Positions 1 through 8,207 of a DNA stretch of 50,753 bases are shown here, piece after piece (position 1 is the first letter of the stretch; every line of letters starts with the position of its first letter). Under the pieces are notes generated by a model, which saw nothing but the letters and a program-made list of their open reading frames with translations, made no database searches and was not told where the DNA came from. Where the stretch lies: NCBI GenBank assembly GCA_002070115.1, contig MWCO01000044.1, forward strand, positions 1 through 50,753. Direction: 5' to 3'. The position numbers were made by a program, and so were the translations under genes. Source of the stretch: Deltaproteobacteria bacterium ADurb.Bin207. GTDB lineage: Bacteria > Myxococcota_A > Polyangia > Polyangiales > Polyangiaceae.

Positions 1-56
1 CCATCGCGGCCTGGGCGTACACCGCAGGCAGTTGCGCGAAAGCGACAATGTATACG

Positions 57-1262
57 TTAAAGGACGCCCCCATGGACCGTGGACACATAGACCAGCGGAT
101 CTTGGTATGCAAAGTCGACGATGACGGGAGCTTGCGTCACCACGACGGGCGGATTCTTGTTTTCCGCGAACTTCAGCACATCGTTTTGCCCTTGTGCCTC
201 CGCACTTTCGACCCATAACAACTCCCAGCCGGTCGTGTAGCGCAATCGAGTCACACTGCCGCTGCCCTGCTGCATCAGATCCGATGGTGAGTCGTGGTAA
301 ATGCGATAGCTGTTTTTATCAATCTCTGCAAAAATGATATATCCGGCGACGGCCTGCATCGAATACCCGATGGACTCACCGTTCCACGTCGGCGATTTTT
401 TCTCGTAGGTGGTGCCTACCGTATCCGTCAGTACGTTTTTCCACTTCAGATAGGCGGCTCCGTTGTAGTTCGATGAGTAATAATAGCGATTCGCACTGTA
501 CTGCACCCCAAATACATTCGTTTGTTCCTGGGTGAGGTTGGAACCGTCGAAATCACTCGCGAACAGGATTCGATCCCGTCGACTCCCCACGAAATACAGC
601 CTTTTCGGGCTGATCGCGATCTGATCGAGTTCCCTCATATTGGTGATGATACTGACGGGCGTCGAGGGCGAAATGATCGAATTTTTCTGTACGCGGTACT
701 TTTCCGCGGACTGATTTTTGTCAGCGTTACTGACCCAGAATACCTCGGTATCGCTGAACACGATACCGTGATTGTAGGGAGGCCAATGTTGCGAATCAGC
801 CAGTAGTTCAAAGGGTGCGCAGTCGCCCGACAGGCACAAGCCATCACATTTCTTGCCGCAAGCTCCGCAATCCGACGGAGAAGAAAAAATATCCGTCTCG
901 CATCCGTTGGTCGGGTCGAGATCACAATCCGCGACTCCAGCAGGACAAGTCAGACCACTGCCCCCCGAGCCAGCCGCGCCAGCGCCGCCGCCGGTCCCGG
1001 AAGCCCCCGCGCCACCACCTATGCCCGATGTGCCCGCACTGCCTCCCGTGCCAGCGGTTCCCGCACCGCCTCCCGTGCCAGAGGCCCCCCCACTACCAGA
1101 AGAGCCGCCTGTGCCCCCGCTACCAGCGTCTTTGCCCGTGCTCGCTCCCGGCCCCGATGAATCGTCGGAATCATCGGAGCCACAAGACACGCCCGCAATA
1201 ACCACCAGTCCAGCCAATCCAAGAATACCAAACAACGAATATTTACTTATAGACGGTATCAT
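57..1262 (-). CDS. Secreted lipoprotein, Gly-rich linker, Cys-rich motif and propeller-like domain
   Basis: The protein has 401 residues. A hydrophobic leader ends in the lipobox IAGVSC, so Cys27 is probably lipidated. A low-complexity Gly/Ser/Ala/Thr linker follows (about residues 40-103), then a Cys-rich block (CPAGVADCDLDPTNGCETD followed by CGACGKKC) of a kind common in Polyangia surface proteins. The remainder has short repeated beta-strand patterns (VFWVSN, LYFVGS, YYYSSN, VYVSTV), as in DUF5050-like beta-propellers. The substrate is unknown. The stop lies just after a GGGGG run; one G fewer would keep the frame open to the window edge, so the C-terminus may be truncated by a frameshift or a sequencing error. 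No Shine-Dalgarno sequence precedes the ATG, but a TTGACA box does. Confidence 0.8.
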   Translation of the reverse strand: MIPSISKYSLFGILGLAGLVVIAGVSCGSDDSDDSSGPGASTGKDAGSGGTGGSSGSGGASGTGGGAGTAGTGGSAGTSGIGGGAGASGTGGGAGAAGSGGSGLTCPAGVADCDLDPTNGCETDIFSSPSDCGACGKKCDGLCLSGDCAPFELLADSQHWPPYNHGIVFSDTEVFWVSNADKNQSAEKYRVQKNSIISPSTPVSIITNMRELDQIAISPKRLYFVGSRRDRILFASDFDGSNLTQEQTNVFGVQYSANRYYYSSNYNGAAYLKWKNVLTDTVGTTYEKKSPTWNGESIGYSMQAVAGYIIFAEIDKNSYRIYHDSPSDLMQQGSGSVTRLRYTTGWELLWVESAEAQGQNDVLKFAENKNPPVVVTQAPVIVDFAYQDPLVYVSTVHGGVL

Positions 1263-1266
1263 CCGA

Positions 1267-1297
1267 TTGATATGACCTCACGGCCACGCGATGTCAA
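1267..1297 (-). promoter_or_regulatory. Candidate promoter of the first lipoprotein gene
   Basis: On the minus strand a perfect TTGACA (1297-1292) is followed after 19 nt by TATCAA (1272-1267). The ATG at 1262 is only 4 nt beyond, so a transcript from here would be leaderless. The spacer is longer than ideal and the -10 is weak. Confidence 0.35.
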
Positions 1298-1583
1298 TCG
1301 TTTCCATCACGGGTTTTTCCTGTCTTTGCAAACCGGCTGCGAAAATGGGAGAGCGGAAGCGGGAGAACTGAAATAGCAATATATTTCAGTAGTTTATGCT
1401 TACATGGAGCATTCGGGCACGACCATTTCCCCCACCTCGCCCCTGCGTTTCCGTATCGACGGAACCGTTGTCTCGGTGAGGTTGCCACGGCATCGCATAA
1501 GGCGGTTCTTCTCGAAACCATCTTGCCCCATTCCCCCCGCAATGCTCGAATACCGCCTTCGCCCTCGCTCGATCGGAGAAGGC

Positions 1584-3020
1584 ATGGATCTCGAAACGTT
1601 GGAACATATCGCTCGTCAGTTGGACCCGGACGCCCCCCAACGAGCCTCACTTGCCTCTTATGTCATGGAATACGCCGAACGGCATTGGAGCGGTGTCGAA
1701 GGGGCCCTCGCGTTTGTTCAGCAATCCCATCCGGGGGCGGGACTTGCCGAGCACGCGTTTCGGGAAGAAGGACGCCCGATCAGCGAGGTGTTGTCGATCC
1801 TCGAGCGGGAGGTGGACACGCCGGGAGCGCACGGTGGTTCGGGGCGCCATTTTGCTTTCATTCCGCCGTCTACCCAAATAGCCGGGGCCTTGGGGGACTA
1901 CTTGGCCGCGAGCACCAATAAATACGCTGGATACTTTTTCGCCGGCCCCGGGGCCGTACGAATGGAAAACCTTCTGCTTCATTGGATGGCGAGGGAATTG
2001 GGCTTTCCGCAAGGCACGCACGGCAACCTGCCCGCGGGAGGTAGCCTCGCGCATATCATTGGAATTTGCGCCGCAAGGGAGGCTGCTGGTTTCAAAGCCG
2101 CCGATACACCAAAAATCTGCGTCTACCTTTCCGACCAGGCACATCACTGTATCGCCAAAGCGTTGCGAGTGGCGGGATTGGGCGAGGCTCGACTGCGGGT
2201 GATCGCCAGCGATGATCACTTCCGCATGCGCATGGACCGTTTGCAAGCCGCCATCCAACAAGACGTGGCGGCGGGCAATCGACCTTGGTTATTGGCACCA
2301 ACCGCGGGTACCACCAATAGCGGTGCCGTGGACCCTTTGGAAGAATGCGCGCACATCGCCGCCCGATACGGCCTGTGGATGCATACGGATGGTGCCTACG
2401 GAGCCTTTTTTGCGCTTTGTGAAGAAGGGAAACAACGGCTCGTGGGCCAACACCAAAGCGATAGCTTGGTAGCCGACCCCCACAAAGGCCTGTTCTGCCC
2501 GTTTGGCATAGGCGCGGTCTTGGTCAAACACCTCGACCCCCTGCGTCGCGCTCACGCCTATGCAGCCGATTATCTGCCAACTCCCCCCGATGACCTCAAC
2601 GAATTGAGCCCCACCGAATCCACCCTGGAGTTCAGCAAACACGCCCGGGCACTGCGTCTTTGGCTACCGCTGATGCTTTTCGGCGTGAGCCCGTTTCGCG
2701 CCGCCCTGGAGGAAAAACTGCGATTGGCGCAATATGCATGGGAAAAACTGCAGTCCCTGAAGGGGTTCGATCCCGTGGCAGCACCCCAATTGAGCGTGAT
2801 GGCCTTCCGATTGTTGCCGCCTTCGGGAGATCCCGACGCTTTCCAGCAAGACCTATTGGCAAACCTATATCGTGAAGGACGGGTGTTTTTGTCTTCGACC
2901 CGGCTTGGGGACCGGCTTTGTTTGCGCCTTGCCGTGCTAGCCCTGCGCACGCATCGCGAGCACGTAGACGAGGCCATCGACTGCCTGGCACGGGCGTACA
3001 AGCAAGCCATAACTAATTGA
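1584..3020 (+). CDS. PLP-dependent group II amino-acid decarboxylase family protein
   Basis: The 478-residue product belongs to the pyridoxal-phosphate group II decarboxylases (aromatic-amino-acid, glutamate or histidine decarboxylase-like), whose usual length is about 470-500. Visible hallmarks are the HTDGAYGAF block (His267, Asp269, which contacts the pyridine nitrogen) and the Schiff-base lysine in DPHKGLF (Lys301). The upstream stretch GNLPAGGSLAHI matches the cofactor-phosphate region. These enzymes decarboxylate an L-amino acid to an amine; the substrate cannot be told from sequence alone. The frame is open from an ATG at 1404, but those extra 60 residues are Arg/Pro-rich and unlike the family, whereas ATG 1584 has GGAG five nucleotides upstream, so 1584 was chosen. 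It is monocistronic and convergent with the next gene. Confidence 0.88.
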   Translation: MDLETLEHIARQLDPDAPQRASLASYVMEYAERHWSGVEGALAFVQQSHPGAGLAEHAFREEGRPISEVLSILEREVDTPGAHGGSGRHFAFIPPSTQIAGALGDYLAASTNKYAGYFFAGPGAVRMENLLLHWMARELGFPQGTHGNLPAGGSLAHIIGICAAREAAGFKAADTPKICVYLSDQAHHCIAKALRVAGLGEARLRVIASDDHFRMRMDRLQAAIQQDVAAGNRPWLLAPTAGTTNSGAVDPLEECAHIAARYGLWMHTDGAYGAFFALCEEGKQRLVGQHQSDSLVADPHKGLFCPFGIGAVLVKHLDPLRRAHAYAADYLPTPPDDLNELSPTESTLEFSKHARALRLWLPLMLFGVSPFRAALEEKLRLAQYAWEKLQSLKGFDPVAAPQLSVMAFRLLPPSGDPDAFQQDLLANLYREGRVFLSSTRLGDRLCLRLAVLALRTHREHVDEAIDCLARAYKQAITN

Positions 3021-3038
3021 AATTACAAGATTTTTCAA

Positions 3039-3059
3039 CCTTGCAAAAGACCTGCAAGG
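3039..3059. terminator. Hairpin between convergent genes
   Basis: CCTTGC (3039-3044) pairs perfectly with GCAAGG (3054-3059) around a 9-nt loop, between stop codons at 3020 and 3064. There is no clear U tract on either strand, so termination is only suggested by position. Confidence 0.3.
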
Positions 3060-3063
3060 GAAC

Positions 3064-3831
3064 CTAAGGCTTGAAGGTGCGACGCGCGGCTACCAGGGTT
3101 ACCACCAAAAAAACGAGGACAACGGCCAGAGACCCAAGGAACATGGGACTTGTGGGGCGAAGAGCAGCATCGCCCACGATGGGATAGACGATGGCTCCGG
3201 GGATGATGCCAATCGTACTTCCCAGCAAAAAGGAACGTGGGGAAACCCCCGCAACCCCCGCCCCATAACTCACCAACGTATAATGAGCTATCGGGCACAC
3301 CCGAAGGAGCGCAATCGTCACGGCACCCCGTCGTTCGGCCAAAATATGCACCACCCGCCGTGCGGAAGGTTTTTTTTCCAACTGCGCGCTCACCCACGCC
3401 CTTCCTGTTCCGCGCGCGATGAAATAGCAGAGAACGGCGGCCATCGAATCCCCAAGGATGGAAAGGACGGCACCAAGGACCGGCCCAAAAAGGATCCCGC
3501 CCGCGAGCAACCCCCACATCCTGGGAAACCACAATAATTCCGCTATGATAACCGCTAGCACATAGACTGCCATCGCGCTCGGGCCGCCGTCGGCTACCAG
3601 GGTTTGGATCGTGTCAGGACGAACGTGGCCGGTGAGCAGCGCGATGGCGTAGGTACTGACGGAAGCGATGACGATGACCGCAAGCCAGAGGATGCGCGCG
3701 GGTGGGGCAGCGGCGGAGGGGGGAGCAGGCGGGTCCATGCGACAGCGCTCAGCATGCGCCAGCGGGATAAGAGGAGCAAGAGACAGCGAGCGATTCGTGG
3801 AAATATCGTTGAATATCGGGATGGTATCCAT
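3064..3831 (-). CDS. TVP38/TMEM64 (DedA-like, VTT-domain) membrane protein
   Basis: The 255-residue protein has about five or six membrane segments. The central block with WFPRMWGLLAGGILFGPVLG, then GDSMAAVLCYFIARG and RVCPIAHYTLVSYGAGV, matches the SNARE-associated (VTT) domain of the TVP38/TMEM64 family: a Gly-rich re-entrant region followed by a conserved Arg and Pro. Relatives are inner-membrane proteins linked to lipid scrambling, envelope stress or metal tolerance; no specific role can be assigned here. Translation may begin at Met32 (codon 3736-3738) rather than Met1, since the first 31 residues are not typical and neither start has a strong ribosome-binding site. It is divergent from the EamA transporter gene. 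Confidence 0.82.
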   Translation of the reverse strand: MDTIPIFNDISTNRSLSLAPLIPLAHAERCRMDPPAPPSAAAPPARILWLAVIVIASVSTYAIALLTGHVRPDTIQTLVADGGPSAMAVYVLAVIIAELLWFPRMWGLLAGGILFGPVLGAVLSILGDSMAAVLCYFIARGTGRAWVSAQLEKKPSARRVVHILAERRGAVTIALLRVCPIAHYTLVSYGAGVAGVSPRSFLLGSTIGIIPGAIVYPIVGDAALRPTSPMFLGSLAVVLVFLVVTLVAARRTFKP

Positions 3832-3936
3832 GTGCCGGGACCCGTGGGAAGGCCGTGGTTGCCTGGCATTTCGAAACCGCGGAGCCCGAAAAGGGAGGTG
3901 GGGGAGCGAGTTTGCCCAGGGTGGGTCGATTCGCGA

Positions 3937-3942
3937 TAGGCT
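3937..3942 (+). promoter_or_regulatory. TAGGCT, candidate -10 box before the EamA gene
   Basis: TAGGCT lies 8 nt before ATG 3951. It fits the TAnnCT pattern seen before several other starts in the window. Here a GGAGGAG lies between box and start, so this case could also be chance. Confidence 0.3.
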
Positions 3943-3950
3943 GGAGGAGC

Positions 3951-4847
3951 ATGACGAATCCTCGAAGGGCCTATGCTTTCGGTCTTATGACGGTTTTGTT
4001 GTGGTCGACTGTGGCCACGGCGTTCAAGCTCACGCTGCGGCATCTCGAGCCGGTACAAATGCTGTTGGTGGCCCACGTCACGAGCATCGTGGTGCTTGCG
4101 GTAATTCTATGGGTGCGGGGCAATATCAAGGCGCTAGGGTCAATGACGAAGCGTCAGGCCCTGACTTCCCTCGGGCTCGGGTTGATCAATCCTTTCTTGT
4201 ATTATCTGGTGCTTTTCGAGGCATACCATCGTCTTCCGGCGCAAGAGGCGCAATCGTTGAACTACACGTGGGCCATCACGCTGTCACTGCTGTCCGTTCC
4301 TTTGCTGAAACAACGCATCACGGCGCGTCAGCTCGTGGCCGCGGCCCTGGGTTATGCGGGAGTCGTGGTCATTGCGACGCGAGGCGATGTGTTATCGTTG
4401 CGGTTTTCCGATACGTTCGGGGTCTTGCTGGCGCTTGGAAGCACGGTACTTTGGTCGATTTATTGGATTTTCAGCAAACGCGACACACGCGAACCGGTGG
4501 TGGCTTTATTATCAAGTTTTTTGCTGGGATTGCCCTTCGTGGTGGGGGCGTGTCTTTGGTTGTCTACGCCCTGGATCACGAATGTTCGGGGGTTGTTGGG
4601 GGCCATTTACGTGGGGGTGTTCGAGATGGGCGCAGCTTTCGTGCTCTGGCTCGAAGCTTTGCGCGCTTCGGAGCATACGGCGCGCGTCAGTCAACTAATT
4701 TTTCTCTCTCCCTTTCTGTCGCTCGTGTTCATTCGTCTGGGCCTGGGAGAACCGATAGTGCGTTCCACGTATGTCGGGCTGGGCTTGATTTTGATGGGCT
4801 TGATGGTGCAGAAAGGCGCAAAAGCCAGCCCGGAGGGTCAGGGCTGA
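3951..4847 (+). CDS. EamA/DMT-superfamily transporter
   Basis: The 298-residue protein has about ten hydrophobic segments arranged as two EamA repeats, the usual size and architecture of drug/metabolite transporters (RhaT/YdcZ-like). Repeat 1 starts with FGLMTVLLWSTVATAFKLTL; repeat 2 starts near DTFGVLLALGSTVLWSIYW, the typical 'G.l.al.aa..wa' signature. Members export or import small metabolites such as amino acids; the substrate is not inferable. The start at 3951 is preferred because GGAGG lies just upstream and it starts the first helix; an in-frame ATG at 3855 would add 32 residues without family character. It is convergent with the next lipoprotein gene. Confidence 0.9.
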   Translation: MTNPRRAYAFGLMTVLLWSTVATAFKLTLRHLEPVQMLLVAHVTSIVVLAVILWVRGNIKALGSMTKRQALTSLGLGLINPFLYYLVLFEAYHRLPAQEAQSLNYTWAITLSLLSVPLLKQRITARQLVAAALGYAGVVVIATRGDVLSLRFSDTFGVLLALGSTVLWSIYWIFSKRDTREPVVALLSSFLLGLPFVVGACLWLSTPWITNVRGLLGAIYVGVFEMGAAFVLWLEALRASEHTARVSQLIFLSPFLSLVFIRLGLGEPIVRSTYVGLGLILMGLMVQKGAKASPEGQG

Positions 4848-4853
4848 GCTTCC

Positions 4854-4886
4854 GAGCCATATGCTACGGTACGAAGCTTATGGCTC
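4854..4886. terminator. Stem-loop between convergent genes
   Basis: GAGCCATA (4854-4861) and TATGGCTC (4879-4886) form an 8-bp perfect stem that can extend inward with GCT/AGC. It sits between the stop of the EamA gene and that of the minus-strand lipoprotein, a good position for a bidirectional terminator, though no U tract follows. Confidence 0.45.
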
Positions 4887-4931
4887 ATCATCTCGTCAGG
4901 ACGGGGAGCGGCGGGGATTCCAGGGGGACGA

Positions 4932-6623
4932 CTATAAGGATACGCGATACACGCCCGAGCCCTTCATGGAGGTGACGAGCAGGTATTGGTCAGTGATGAG
5001 GATGGGCCTCCAATTGCCGAGCACCTTGCGGTTTTGCAGGGTGTTGGATTGCAACACGAAGGTCGAGCCGAGGGTAGCGCTGCCGTTGGTCGTGGAATAG
5101 GTCATTCGTTGACCGTCGGGACTCTGCAAGAGTGACTTGTCCGCGGGTCGGGTCTGCCAATTTCCCAGCATCCCCTCCAGGTCGAGCATCGCGAGCATGC
5201 TTCCCTCGATATGTTGATCTTTGAGTGTCGTGCGCGTGAAATCGTAACCGCGAAGGGAGAGATATCCACAAACGTAGTAGGGCGCACAAAGCCCCGGCGT
5301 CGCAGTCGATTTTGCGTAGATGAACTTGCTGCCATCGTTGCTGAAGCGCGTGTACAAAACGCCATTCGTCATATTCGTCGACTCTTTTTTGCCTGTCGAC
5401 AAGGTCCAGAGATCCACGTAGGTCCATGGAATGGATTCGCGAACGGCGGCAACCCGGTTTCCGTCGCGGCTCATCACAAGCATATTGTCGCCGGGGGACA
5501 CGCGATGCCCCAAGGTTTTGGGGAGCCCGGGTTCTTGGAGGTCGACCACCCGCAATTCTCCTTCCATTCCTTTTGAGCCTTGGTTGCAATCCGTCACATA
5601 CACGACCCGAGACGACGATGGTGTGGTAGCGGCCCAGCAGGTGTTGGCCCCGGGAATCTGGTCGATGGTACCGGCGGAAAGGTTCCAGATTTGCAGTTTT
5701 CCACCAGCGATATACGCCAAAGCGGTGTCATCGGCGGCAAATCCTACGATTTTCGAAACATCCGCGTCGGGAGCTTCGAATACCTGCTGGCTATTCCAAT
5801 CGAAAAGCCTCAACCGGCAGCGAACATCAGCTTCCTCGAAAACGCATTGGGATTGGGAAGCCACGAACTGGCCCCGGGGGCTGGGCTTCACTTCCCATTG
5901 CTTGCCCGAATCGATGACGGAGGATGAGCCGGAGGCAAGGTGGTAGAGGGTCAAGATGCTATCGTCATCATCGTTGGTTTCGGTGAGAAGCAACGATTGG
6001 CCGGTTGGGTCGAACAGAGGTTCTGCGCCCACGAACACCTCGGTGGACAGGGTGGAGCGTAAGCCCGTGGAAATATTGAATACTTTGACAATGAACCGGT
6101 TGTTCAGGCCCGGAATACCGTATAACAGGTGAGACGCTCCGAAATAGAGTTCTTTGACCCGGCCTTCCACGGCTTGTTCCGGTTGTTCTTCGACAACGAC
6201 AGGGACCGCACCCGACTGCCAAAACATGAGGCGAACCGTCTGGTGGGTTTCCGACCATGTCCAATAGGCAACCCGCTGCCCGAGGGTATCGACGACGGCC
6301 AGCGGGTGAGAATAAAACTGAGGACAAAAGCTGTCGGCTGTCAGAAGCGTGGTCTTTGCCGTGTTGGTGTTGAGCAAGTACAGGGATTTGCAAGGCGAAG
6401 AGCCATTATCGACGCTGAAGACGGCGAAATCGCGGTTTTCGGAAAAGGCTTCGAGATTGGCTTGGCCGTTGAGGATCAACGAGGGGTTGGCGGTGTAGCC
6501 GGAATACGCTTGTTCGGTGGAGTCGGCCTGGTCTTGCGGATCGATGGGCAAGTCGGAATCCGCGGCGCTGCAAGCGAGGGCGAAAGGAAGGGCGAGAAGG
6601 GGAAGCAGGGAGGTGAGTCGCAT
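4932..6623 (-). CDS. Lipoprotein with TolB/WD-like beta-propeller
   Basis: The predicted 563-residue product starts at ATG 6623, which has AGGA about 8 nt upstream; the frame extends further but the signal peptide begins here. The leader ends in LPFALAC, giving a lipidated Cys. The body shows repeated blade-like patterns (FAVFSVDNGSSPC, RVAYWTW, LLLTETND, FVASQSQC, LAYIAGGKLQIWNL, VVYVTDC, KFIYAKST), as in TolB/WD40-type propellers. A surface or periplasmic binding role is likely; nothing points to an enzyme. The early mature region contains DQADS, which resembles the GKADS/GKADN segments of the two lipoproteins near 33.4 and 35.5 kb. Confidence 0.82.
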   Translation of the reverse strand: MRLTSLLPLLALPFALACSAADSDLPIDPQDQADSTEQAYSGYTANPSLILNGQANLEAFSENRDFAVFSVDNGSSPCKSLYLLNTNTAKTTLLTADSFCPQFYSHPLAVVDTLGQRVAYWTWSETHQTVRLMFWQSGAVPVVVEEQPEQAVEGRVKELYFGASHLLYGIPGLNNRFIVKVFNISTGLRSTLSTEVFVGAEPLFDPTGQSLLLTETNDDDDSILTLYHLASGSSSVIDSGKQWEVKPSPRGQFVASQSQCVFEEADVRCRLRLFDWNSQQVFEAPDADVSKIVGFAADDTALAYIAGGKLQIWNLSAGTIDQIPGANTCWAATTPSSSRVVYVTDCNQGSKGMEGELRVVDLQEPGLPKTLGHRVSPGDNMLVMSRDGNRVAAVRESIPWTYVDLWTLSTGKKESTNMTNGVLYTRFSNDGSKFIYAKSTATPGLCAPYYVCGYLSLRGYDFTRTTLKDQHIEGSMLAMLDLEGMLGNWQTRPADKSLLQSPDGQRMTYSTTNGSATLGSTFVLQSNTLQNRKVLGNWRPILITDQYLLVTSMKGSGVYRVSL

Positions 6624-6890
6624 CGTATTTCCTGATATCCGATATGTGGGTTTGGGTACGCACGTTAGCACATTCCGTTCCATCCGCTCAATTGCGGATT
6701 CATCGTCATTTTTCGATCCGAGTGGGCTGAAGTTCAAAACGAAACTGACGATATTTGGTCAAATCACCATATACCGTCACCGGCTTTGGTACCCCGGTTG
6801 CGGCGGCTGGTTTATTCATCCAGCAACTTCCGAGCTGCCCTTGTCAGCCCCCTGCTTGCGATCAGAGCCAAAACCAAGCATGGTCGGGGC

Positions 6891-7322
6891 GTGTCCGAGG
6901 ACTTGTTCATCGCCGACGGTCTTTTCATTCCGGCAGCCGAATTGCGTTGGGTAGCCGTTCGTTCCTCCGGGCCCGGCGGACAGAACGTCAACAAAGTCTC
7001 CACCAAGGTGGAGCTTCGGTTCGATTTGGAGGGTTCCACGGTGTTGCCGGAGCCGGTACGAACACGTCTCCGAGCGCTCGCTCGCACACGTTGCGATGCC
7101 GAGGGGTGGATTCTGATCACCAGCCAACGCTCGCGTTCTCAAGAAACCAATCTGCAAGACGCGCGGCAGAAATTGGCAGCCTTCATCCGCCGGGCGCTCA
7201 CACCCCCCATCGAACGTCGCCCCACGACCCCTACCCGTGGAGCCAAAGAACGACGTTTGCGCGCTAAAAAAGAGCTTGCGGACAAAAAAGCAGGACGCCG
7301 AAAAGTGGTTCCGTCGGAATGA
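6891..7322 (+). CDS. arfB: Peptidyl-tRNA hydrolase ArfB (YaeJ), ribosome rescue
   Basis: ArfB binds stalled ribosomes without a stop codon in the A site and hydrolyses the peptidyl-tRNA. The sequence has the release-factor catalytic loop SSGPGGQNVNKVSTKVEL with GGQ at residues 29-31, near the position in E. coli YaeJ, and a basic C-terminal tail (AKERRLRAKKELADKKAGRRK) that in the family inserts into the empty mRNA channel. Starting at GTG 6891 gives 143 residues, matching the family's about 140; an ATG at 6786 would add 35 unconserved residues and remains possible. The TGA overlaps an ATG of the next frame, so the downstream small gene may be translationally coupled. Confidence 0.9.
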   Translation: MSEDLFIADGLFIPAAELRWVAVRSSGPGGQNVNKVSTKVELRFDLEGSTVLPEPVRTRLRALARTRCDAEGWILITSQRSRSQETNLQDARQKLAAFIRRALTPPIERRPTTPTRGAKERRLRAKKELADKKAGRRKVVPSE

Positions 7323-7387
7323 CGATCCGTACCCCTTACAAGGAAGAAAGCCGTGACAACGGCCTTGGAGCATGTTCGGATGAAGCG

Positions 7388-7642
7388 ATGAACGTCCGAA
7401 TCACGGTGGCGCTTCAAGGTCGAGTGGTCGCGATCGACCAAGTGACGGACCGTCGCATCTCTGACCCTTTTGTCCAGGCGGGAAAGCAAATCGCCATCAA
7501 GTTGGAGCGCCTTCGTTGCCCTGTTCATGGCAAGACGGCTAGTAACGTACGATTGCACTTCGATGTCTCGGGTGCCGTGGACCTGCAATATGACTCGTGT
7601 TGTGAAAAGCTCGGTACGGTCATCGGTCGCGCGCTCGGGTGA
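7388..7642 (+). CDS. Small conserved hypothetical protein with Cys/His motif
   Basis: The 84-residue protein carries CPVHG and, about 28 residues later, SCCEKLGTVIGRAL. The arrangement CPxHG ... CCEKL ... AL resembles a family of small uncharacterised bacterial proteins and could bind a metal ion. The frame is open from ATG 7319, which overlaps the arfB stop as ATGA; that start adds 23 residues and is an alternative if the genes are coupled. Function unknown. Confidence 0.6.
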   Translation: MNVRITVALQGRVVAIDQVTDRRISDPFVQAGKQIAIKLERLRCPVHGKTASNVRLHFDVSGAVDLQYDSCCEKLGTVIGRALG

Positions 7643-7651
7643 TTGACAAGG

Positions 7652-7864
7652 ATGATTTCGACACTGGGAGTTCTCGAATTGATATTGATAGCGCTCGTTG
7701 GAATGGTTCTCGTCGTGGGTATCGTTTCGGCTGCCCTTGTCATTTTCTGGATCGCCCGTTCGCGCGCAAGCACGGGAGACCCAATGCTTTCCCACCGGGA
7801 TGCGAAGCGACTGCGGCCTTTATCCTCCGCGACGGATTCTACAAGCGAGGGTTCTGGCGACTGA
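7652..7864 (+). CDS. Small single-span membrane protein, unknown function
   Basis: About 70 residues: a long N-terminal hydrophobic helix (LELILIALVGMVLVVGIVSA and onward) followed by a short polar, Ser-rich tail. It starts within ten bases of the preceding stop; a TTG at 7643 would be directly adjacent. No family was recognised. The tight spacing supports a real gene in a short operon with arfB, but the ribosome-binding site is poor. Confidence 0.45.
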   Translation: MISTLGVLELILIALVGMVLVVGIVSAALVIFWIARSRASTGDPMLSHRDAKRLRPLSSATDSTSEGSGD

Positions 7865-8207
7865 CGGCACCGTGAGCTTGGTTCAGGGCTGGTAAGGCGA
7901 CGGCCCGGTATTTCGACGAGCACGCTATCGTGGATGGGCTGGGCCCATGACGGGCTAGCGGGAGTACCGAACTCGTGGGCTGCGGCGACACGGTGAATGG
8001 AGGCTCTTCGAAGCAGGTCCCGACCTTCTATTTTCAACTTTATTTTCAAATAGTTATAGCAATTGGATATCACGAACGCCCGCCCACTTCGCCTCGGTCA
8101 GCAGGGTGATGAGGCTATTCATTGCCCTTATGTAAGCACCATATCCACGGGTTTGCCGCATTCCATACCCCATTGTCTTGTCCATCGATTAGACTGCCGA
8201 CCTTGTC
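7865..8207. other. Intergenic region, AT-rich stretch before the giant TPR gene
   Basis: There is no convincing gene in these 343 bases. Two direct TATTTTCAA copies (8029-8037 and 8041-8049) lie in an AT-rich island, followed by TTATGTAAGCACC (8128-8140), which shares a 10-mer with the promoter region of the GH13 gene. TAGACT lies just before the TPR start. Confidence 0.4.
8190..8195 (+). promoter_or_regulatory. TAGACT, candidate -10 box of the TPR gene
   Basis: TAGACT lies 12 nt before ATG 8208 with no Shine-Dalgarno sequence between. No good -35 is seen. The position suggests a very short leader. Confidence 0.35.

Noticed and set aside
853..1275. Pro-rich frame antisense to the Gly-rich linker
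   Set aside because: Pro-rich composition is the expected complement of GGN/GGC Gly codons; not a gene.
3668..4975. 435-residue frame overlapping the EamA and TVP38 genes
   Set aside because: It is rich in Arg, Gly and His, lacks family features and covers two well-supported genes, so it is a shadow.
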